From Nostoc sp. PA-18-2419 (lineage in GTDB: Bacteria > Cyanobacteriota > Cyanobacteriia > Cyanobacteriales > Nostocaceae): a DNA stretch of 59,952 nucleotides. Positions 54,895 through 59,952 of the stretch are shown here, in pieces (the stretch's first letter is position 1; every line of letters begins with the position of its first letter). The notes under the pieces are model-generated. The model saw only the letters and a program-made list of their open reading frames with translations, did not search any database and was not told the origin of the DNA. The position numbers and the translations under genes were made by a program. The stretch is taken from positions 214,578 to 274,529 of the forward strand of contig NZ_SZNH01000004.1 in the NCBI RefSeq assembly GCF_005869855.1. The letters are read 5' to 3'.

Positions 54895-55743
54895 CTATGA
54901 CTTAGTAGAGAGCTTTATTAGATTGTCTAATTCTTGCTGCATCTGACTAACAACTAATTCATAACATTGATTAACATAGTGGCGATCGCTAGCTGCTTGC
55001 CGACCATAGCGTTCAAATACAATTGGAGGACAAACCCGCGTGTACAAGCTCACAGGTAAAGGAATGTTGGGCAAGGGGCCAAACGCTAATCCCCAAGGCA
55101 GTCCGAGATAAATGGGAAAAACCTCTGGATCAATTCCCAACAGCCAAGGCATACCCCACTCATGGAGTTGGCGCACAATTTTATACCAATCAGTCAATAT
55201 AATTAACGTATCGTGGGCACCCCAAGAAATCACAGGTACAATTGGTACATTTTCTCGCAACGCTAATTTGATAAATCCTTTGCGTCCCACAAAATAAATT
55301 TTGTTACGCAAATAATGCGGCCGGAAGACATCTTCGGCTCCGCCTGGGTAAACTAGCACACTAGCTCCAGAGCGCAAAGCACCGGCAGCCATTTTCGGAT
55401 GAGCAATGATTGCTCCAGCCTTGGCAACTAGTTGCGCTAGTGGCGGGCTAACCTGCCACGCCTTCGGATGCATCAAACCATAAACGGGCCGCTCTACACC
55501 AAAGCGTCGGAACCAGTCGTACATCATCATCGTCATATCTGGCGCCGCGAGTCCTCCATTGTGCGAACCGACAAACAAGACATTTTCTTCAGGTCGAATA
55601 TTCTCCCAGCCACTAGTTTGAACTCGGAAATAGTAGTCATATAAAAAGCCCGCGAGGGGCATCAGAGATTTGATGAACTTTGGATCTCGCTCATCCAAAG
55701 ACCAACCAAGTTTTTTGTTTAAGAGATGTTGCTTTTTTGACAT
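54895..55743 (-). CDS. Lysophospholipid/glycerolipid acyltransferase family protein
   Basis: This 282-residue PlsC-like acyltransferase contains the core GSHNGGLAAPD near residue 58 (His and Asp of the catalytic motif, spaced wider than the classic HX4D), the acceptor-site segment SVLVYPGGAEDVFRP near residue 130 (the EG/PGG motif) and GFIKLALRENVPIVPV. It resembles bacterial DGAT2-like acyltransferases more than standard PlsC. It probably works on the cytoplasmic face of the membrane in glycerolipid or storage-lipid synthesis; the exact acceptor is unknown. ATG at 55743. It diverges from ddl. Confidence 0.82.
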   Translation of the reverse strand: MSKKQHLLNKKLGWSLDERDPKFIKSLMPLAGFLYDYYFRVQTSGWENIRPEENVLFVGSHNGGLAAPDMTMMMYDWFRRFGVERPVYGLMHPKAWQVSPPLAQLVAKAGAIIAHPKMAAGALRSGASVLVYPGGAEDVFRPHYLRNKIYFVGRKGFIKLALRENVPIVPVISWGAHDTLIILTDWYKIVRQLHEWGMPWLLGIDPEVFPIYLGLPWGLAFGPLPNIPLPVSLYTRVCPPIVFERYGRQAASDRHYVNQCYELVVSQMQQELDNLIKLSTKS

Positions 55744-55998
55744 TGATGCATTTTATTTGTGGTCATGTGTACTAAGTGTATTCAAGAGCAAAGCAAAGAA
55801 AGCTAGCTAAGGCGTCAAAATTCAGGAGTAAACAAGCTTTCTGCTTGCTACCAAACTGAGCTTGTGTACTTCATTTTGCTTGAAATCTGCTGTATATCTT
55901 CTGTTATGGTGGTCAAGACAGACAATAATATGAAAAAATATAGCAACTTTTGTAGGTTGTGATACGCTATCTGCTTGAGGAGTTTCGAGGTACTGAAA

Positions 55999-57099
55999 AT
56001 GACTAAGCTGCGCGTGGGGTTATTGTTTGGCGGTCGTTCGGGAGAGCATGAAGTTTCAATCAACTCAGCACGGGCGATCGCTAAAGCCTTAAGTGCAGAG
56101 CAAAATGCTAGTAAGTACGAAATATTGCCTTTTTACATCCAAAAAGATGGACGTTGGCTAGCCGGGGAAGCACCCCAAAAGGTTTTAGAAAGCGGCATCC
56201 CACTACTGGAAGCCCAAGAATCAACATCTGACGGACAACTGACATCTAACCCTCAAACCCAAATCCTCAGCCAATGGCAATCTCCCTCTCAAGTTGCCCA
56301 AGTCGATGTTTGGTTTCCGATTCTCCACGGTCCCAACGGTGAAGATGGGACAATTCAAGGGTTACTCACTTTGATGCAAGTGCCTTTTGTCGGTTCTGGG
56401 GTGTTAGGTTCGGCAATGGGGATGGATAAAATCGCGATGAAAATGGCCTTTGAGCAAGCGGGACTTCCGCAGGTGAAATACAAGGCCTTAACTAGAGCGC
56501 AAGTGTGGTCTAATCCTTGTGTATTTCCGAAACTATGCGATGAAATTGAAGCAACATTAGGTTATCCTGCTTTTGTCAAGCCTGCTAATTTAGGTTCATC
56601 AGTGGGCATTGCCAAAGTGCGATCGCGCCCAGAATTAGAAGCTGCTTTAGATAATGCCGCCAGTTATGATCGCCGCCTAATTGTAGAAGCTGGGGTCGTC
56701 GCCAGAGAAGTAGAGTGTGCCGTTTTAGGTAATGACCACCCTCAGGCCTCTGTCGTTGGAGAGATTAGTTATGACAGTGATTTTTATGATTATGAAACCA
56801 AATATACTGAAGGGAAAGCAGATTTACTGATACCCGCACGCATTCCAGATGCAATTGTCCGTCAAATTCAGGACATGGCTTTGCAAGCTTTTGCCGCTGT
56901 TGATGCCGCAGGCTTAGCAAGGGTAGATTTTTTCTACGTGGAAGCCACAAAAGAAGTTTTGATTAACGAAATCAACACCTTACCAGGCTTTACTGCAACT
57001 AGTATGTATCCCCAACTTTGGGAGCATAGTGGAGTTTCCTTTCCTGAATTAGTTGATCAATTAGTTCAATTTGCCATCGCTAGACAATCAGGGAAGTGA
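55999..57099 (+). CDS. ddl: D-alanine--D-alanine ligase
   Basis: Ddl joins two D-alanines for the peptidoglycan peptide using ATP. This ATP-grasp protein of 366 residues has the N-terminal [13 protein letters not shown], the central [16 protein letters not shown] (substrate Glu/His site), the ATP region [16 protein letters not shown] and the metal-binding [22 protein letters not shown] loop of about 35 residues after the first strand (residues about 55-85) makes it longer than E. coli DdlB (306), common in cyanobacteria. I chose the ATG at 55999, where the family start [12 protein letters not shown] lies; the frame opens at 55975. Confidence 0.95.
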   Translation: MTKLRVGLLFGGRSGEHEVSINSARAIAKALSAEQNASKYEILPFYIQKDGRWLAGEAPQKVLESGIPLLEAQESTSDGQLTSNPQTQILSQWQSPSQVAQVDVWFPILHGPNGEDGTIQGLLTLMQVPFVGSGVLGSAMGMDKIAMKMAFEQAGLPQVKYKALTRAQVWSNPCVFPKLCDEIEATLGYPAFVKPANLGSSVGIAKVRSRPELEAALDNAASYDRRLIVEAGVVAREVECAVLGNDHPQASVVGEISYDSDFYDYETKYTEGKADLLIPARIPDAIVRQIQDMALQAFAAVDAAGLARVDFFYVEATKEVLINEINTLPGFTATSMYPQLWEHSGVSFPELVDQLVQFAIARQSGK

Positions 57100-57280
57100 T
57101 TTCCAGATAAATATAGCAGAAAGTAACAAGAAATACAGAATTTCGGCAAAAGTTAGCCCAATTTAGTCGTCTTTGTTTTACAAAAAAGTTACTTGAATCT
57201 GAACTTTTGTTACGGATACCTGATGCTTGACTCCTCCAGTACAATTTATTGACTAGAGGGGTACAAATCTGAAAGTAATC

Positions 57281-57937
57281 ATGAAAAAAAGTCAGAGTGT
57301 ACAGCACGAGCCAACCCAACTAATAGGGGCCACTCCAGAGCTGACAAAGAGAAAATCAAGATTAACAAAAAGCTCAAATGGTCTGATATATTTGGTTGCA
57401 CATCATCCTTGGCTATTGTTAACTGGGTCTTTAGCTATGTTTATCGGAGGTGGTACTTTTGCCTTGTATAGCTTAGGTAATGCTGGGCAAGTAACACAAG
57501 AAGAACCAGAGCAAATTCCAGTTATCGTTGAACAACCAATCAATACGCCCTCTGAGAATAATAATCCTACACCTTTATGGATGGTGGTTGCGATCGCCCT
57601 CAGCTGTGGTAGTGGTTGCTTGGTCATTTTCCGAATGCTCAACCGGACAAAGCAACCGCAAAAAGTCCCAGTTCCAAAACAGGTTAGTCACTATCATGCA
57701 CGCCTGGCAGAAGCCCGCTACACAAGATTGGAACCACGGCTTCCCAAAAACCAGCCAATTTTTGTGCCCCAGCGACAACTAATACCGATGATGCAGATAC
57801 AACCTAAAACAAAGCATTTGGTGACGGTTCTACCACCAGAACACAAGCACCACCTGGATACACGCCCGGAATCTTTAGCAGACTTGATGGATCTTCGTAA
57901 AGATAGCTCATTATCTGCAATTTTACGCCAGTATTAA
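57281..57937 (+). CDS. Hypothetical two-helix membrane protein
   Basis: This 218-residue protein has a basic N terminus (KRKSRLTKSS), one membrane helix at about 43-64 (WLLLTGSLAMFIGGGTFALY), an acidic/Pro linker with EEPEQIPVIVEQPIN (about 70-95), a second helix at about 98-117 (LWMVVAIALSCGSGCLVIF) and a basic, Pro/His-rich cytosolic tail to the end. By the positive-inside rule both ends are cytoplasmic with the linker outside. No domain is recognised. ATG at 57281, 181 bases after ddl; a good terminator follows. Confidence 0.65.
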   Translation: MKKSQSVQHEPTQLIGATPELTKRKSRLTKSSNGLIYLVAHHPWLLLTGSLAMFIGGGTFALYSLGNAGQVTQEEPEQIPVIVEQPINTPSENNNPTPLWMVVAIALSCGSGCLVIFRMLNRTKQPQKVPVPKQVSHYHARLAEARYTRLEPRLPKNQPIFVPQRQLIPMMQIQPKTKHLVTVLPPEHKHHLDTRPESLADLMDLRKDSSLSAILRQY

Positions 57938-57995
57938 TAATACTGTAAAGTAAAAACTTGTTAAATTAATACTTTTTGCTAATTAAGGTGACCAG

Positions 57996-58035
57996 GATTC
58001 CTGATTTCTCTAAGAAGTCAGGAATCTTATTTTTT
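57996..58035 (+). terminator. Intrinsic terminator
   Basis: GATTCCTGA at 57996-58004 pairs with TCAGGAATC at 58018-58026, with an inner TTCT/AGAA pairing, followed by TTATTTTTT. It ends the two-helix membrane protein gene. Confidence 0.8.
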
Positions 58036-58406
58036 ATGATTGGCAGATGGAGATTTAGCCGCTTTTAAAAAGTTAAAAATCTGCCAAAATGGCAACCATA
58101 TTCGGATGAACCAAGCTAAATTATAGAAGATAAATGACTTCAAGGGTGTTGTTATCAGGGACTACCAAGCAAGGAAATCTTTTTCTAAAAATACTATCTA
58201 CTAATTGATTGACATCCCAAATCGAGCATCTATATTAAATTATTTGAAGATAATTTTTACAGTAGATAAACATCAATAATTAGGTTTAACATTTGCTATA
58301 ACAGGAATCTTAAATGTATATGGGCATTGTTGTTGAAGTACGCATTAGCCCCCAAATCACTAGCAACGTCTGTATACATTCCTGTTCACTTCAGTAGCAA
58401 ATGGTA

Positions 58407-58455
58407 GAGTGGGAGTTTGAAAGCTGACTGATATGCTTCCTCCCACTCTCTTTTT
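58407..58455 (+). terminator. Orphan terminator-like hairpin
   Basis: GAGTGGGAG at 58407-58415 pairs fully with CTCCCACTC at 58440-58448, followed by TCTTTTT. The 24-base loop has a weaker inner stem (GAAAGC/GCTTC). The last protein gene on this strand already has its own terminator 370 bases upstream, so this may end a small RNA. Confidence 0.55.
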
Positions 58456-58462
58456 ATGAATA

Positions 58463-58605
58463 ATATTATGTTCGGATAAATGCTACGCGAACGGAGAACG
58501 CGTAGGATACGAAACCAAGCAATTATACAAGACCAAGTGATTGGTTGGTTTCACTTGGTTGTACTCGCTTTAAATATATCATAAGTGATTAGCCGAACAT
58601 GATAT
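58463..58605. repeat. Small inverted-repeat element, family 2
   Basis: The left end ATATTATGTTCGG (58463-58475) and the reverse complement of the right end, ATATCATGTTCGG (58593-58605), match at 12 of 13. Inside lies an ACCAAGTG/CACTTGGT stem (about 58532-58558) and CGCGTAGG-type words. It has no frame. Confidence 0.6.
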
Positions 58606-58652
58606 AAGAATTTAGAACTCAGAAGTCAATATTCAGTATAAATTGTTTTTAT

Positions 58653-59588
58653 TTAGTCAAAGCCAGTGTCTTGCAAAAATTCTAGAATTGCTGTATTCAT
58701 TTCCCCAGAAGCACCAGTTGAGGCATCATGATAGCAGTTAGACAACATTTGGAATTTAGAATTTGGAATCTGTTGATGTAATTTTTCACCATGACTAGCA
58801 GGAAACCAACTATCTTGCTCTCCCCACAAAATTAATGTAGGACACTGAATCTGACTTAAATTATTTTGAATTTTATTGAGCATATTTGGCTTATTTGCTT
58901 GGCAATTCTCTATTTCCCGCGCTGCTATTTGTAATTCTTCGGCAACTTTGCCGATTGTACCAGGTAGTTCAATAAACGGGTAAGTTATCCAATAAATATC
59001 TTCCTGTGTCAGAATTGAAGGATCGAATAGTACTGCACGTCTTTCTATTGCCATAATTTCTCTCAATAAAGGTGCAAACAGATATGCCAGACGCAAGGAG
59101 TCTATTGTTTGCATGATTTCTAAAGGTGTTTGGGCAAGTAACCACATTGCCCAATGCGGTAAACGTTCCGGAAAGATAGGTACGTTTACTACTACCAACC
59201 GCCCGATTACTTGAGGATGTTCTTGAGCAAGGGCAAGAGCAATTAATCCTCCCAGAGATTCAGCCACAATCACTGCTGGTTCATCGCATAATACTTGAAT
59301 AATTCTTTTAAATTCAATAACTTGATGACCATTATATTCTTTACGAAACAATGGTTTTTCTGAAAAACCAAACCCTTTGGCATCAAAACAAATGACCCGA
59401 AAATATTTAGATAATGGTGCTATCAGATGGCGCCAATTGTAGCTCCAACTGCCCATACCATGTAAGAGAATTAGCGGTTTTCCTCTACCTACTTCGCCAT
59501 AAGCAATTTGTACAGGATACCCATAAGCATCACTAATAATCAAATTTTGCCGCCCTTTAGGAAAAGTAGCTTGCCACCAGTCTTTCAT
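58653..59588 (-). CDS. Alpha/beta hydrolase
   Basis: This 311-residue serine hydrolase has the oxyanion segment LLHGMGSWSYNWRH near residue 42, the nucleophile Ser in VAESLGGLIALALA near residue 112, the acid in WGEQDSWFPASHG and the His in NCYHDASTGASG. The cap domain (about 150-235) is of the haloalkane dehalogenase/epoxide hydrolase-like type. Cyanobacterial genomes have many such proteins; the substrate is unknown. ATG at 59588. It is separate in sequence from the hydrolase at 34716. Confidence 0.85.
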   Translation of the reverse strand: MKDWWQATFPKGRQNLIISDAYGYPVQIAYGEVGRGKPLILLHGMGSWSYNWRHLIAPLSKYFRVICFDAKGFGFSEKPLFRKEYNGHQVIEFKRIIQVLCDEPAVIVAESLGGLIALALAQEHPQVIGRLVVVNVPIFPERLPHWAMWLLAQTPLEIMQTIDSLRLAYLFAPLLREIMAIERRAVLFDPSILTQEDIYWITYPFIELPGTIGKVAEELQIAAREIENCQANKPNMLNKIQNNLSQIQCPTLILWGEQDSWFPASHGEKLHQQIPNSKFQMLSNCYHDASTGASGEMNTAILEFLQDTGFD

Positions 59589-59819
59589 TCCTTAATAAAT
59601 CAATAATTTCAGGTAAGTATTCAGAATTCAAAATTATAATCGTCTGTCTGCCTAGCTACTAGACATAGATAGTGTACTTCACTAACTTTAAATCTGCTGT
59701 ATTATAAAATCAAGGGTACTATAGCTTTTGAATATTACTCAAATTATTAAGCTTGAGTTTCAGGGTCTTTTTAATTGTGACTTCCAGATTCTGAATTCTC
59801 AATTCTAAATTATGATAAT

Positions 59820-59951
59820 TTAAGTACCAGTTAAGGCATTCCACACTATTCTAATTAATATCACAGGTAATGCCACTAAGACAATAGAAATTAGCAATAA
59901 CCCAGCCAAAACGGCAATGATAAACCACTTATCTGCACTCTTTTGCTGGCT
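59820..59951 (-). CDS. C-terminal end of a membrane protein (partial)
   Basis: A minus-strand frame enters from the right edge and ends at a TAA (59820-59822). The 43 visible residues contain one hydrophobic helix (FIIAVLAGLLLISIVLVAL) between a Lys-containing start (SQQKSADKW) and a short end (RIVWNALTGT). This is the usual look of a C-terminal anchor; the rest of the gene lies outside the window. Product unknown. Confidence 0.45.
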   Translation of the reverse strand, partial: SQQKSADKWFIIAVLAGLLLISIVLVALPVILIRIVWNALTGT

Positions 59952-59952
59952 G

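Larger units (their letters stand above)
57938..58652. other. Intergenic region with terminator, orphan hairpin and element
   Basis: These 715 bases hold the terminator at 57996-58035, a GC-rich hairpin with a T-run not linked to any gene (58407-58455), and a family 2 element (58463-58605). No coding gene. Confidence 0.6.

Noticed and set aside
57080-57319. Minus-strand frame between ddl and the membrane protein gene
   Set aside because: It overlaps the ends of two better-supported genes and has no family features.

Overview
The window is a chromosomal stretch of a filamentous, probably nitrogen-fixing cyanobacterium of the Nostoc/Anabaena group. The reasons are: frequent HIP1 octamers (GCGATCGC); heptanucleotide short tandem repeats (GGACAAA, AATGACT, GGGACTA types) between genes; families found in this group (a stand-alone Mo-nitrogenase C-terminal-domain protein, an orthocaspase-like protein, multi-GAF kinases of cyanobacteriochrome type, hopanoid genes); and long intergenic regions full of small inverted-repeat elements. 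No prophage, CRISPR array, rRNA or intact insertion sequence was seen. All assignments come from reading the sequence; no database search was run.

Layout. 1-2803: the end of an acyl-CoA-dehydrogenase-like gene, a PIG-L deacetylase and a NodS-like methyltransferase in one overlapping operon, converging on a family 2 glycosyltransferase. 3797-9876: hopanoid genes hpnH and hpnA, an RND efflux permease whose frame carries an inserted intergenic-type repeat, and an HpnG-like nucleosidase. 9961-10212: a 42-bp tandem array. 10272-16029: a conserved hypothetical, a PhoD-like phosphatase, a secreted DUF4360 protein and an ACT-malic enzyme. 17028-25363: a response-regulator/histidine-kinase hybrid, an aldehyde dehydrogenase, a sulfite-oxidase-like molybdoenzyme, ribosomal protein L32, a pseudo-orthocaspase, the Mo-nitro_C protein and a broken ArsB-type transporter.

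25526-34537 is the housekeeping core: asd, dapA and rnj on the minus strand (lysine/diaminopimelate branch plus RNase J), diverging from tig, clpP and clpX on the plus strand (nascent-chain chaperone and ClpXP protease). 34716-40036: an alpha/beta hydrolase, a GntR regulator with a flavin monooxygenase, a divergent dienelactone hydrolase, and a three-S1-domain RNA-binding protein. 40262-41402 is a gene graveyard: Y1 transposase pieces, a TIR/GUN4 remnant, a 62-bp duplication and small ORFs. 41699-48130: an NmrA-like SDR, an orphan HlyD adaptor, a nested pair of inverted-repeat elements, and an 1175-residue multi-GAF histidine kinase with DXCF and C-H/C-Y motifs.

48938-59952: murJ, an outer-membrane barrel protein, a decayed transposase, an HPP protein, trhO beside tRNA-Ala(UGC), tRNA-Asn(GUU), an acyltransferase, ddl, a two-helix membrane protein, an alpha/beta hydrolase and the end of a membrane protein. 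MurJ and Ddl both serve peptidoglycan synthesis, as does the asd/dapA branch, but the loci are separate.

The points most worth a second look are the DXCF multi-GAF kinase, the catalytically substituted (Tyr/Asn) orthocaspase, the 21/42-bp repeat array open on both strands, the in-frame repeat in the RND pump, the two families of small inverted-repeat elements (one copy nested in another), and the four-gene acyl-CoA-dehydrogenase/PIG-L/NodS/GT2 cassette next to hopanoid genes.
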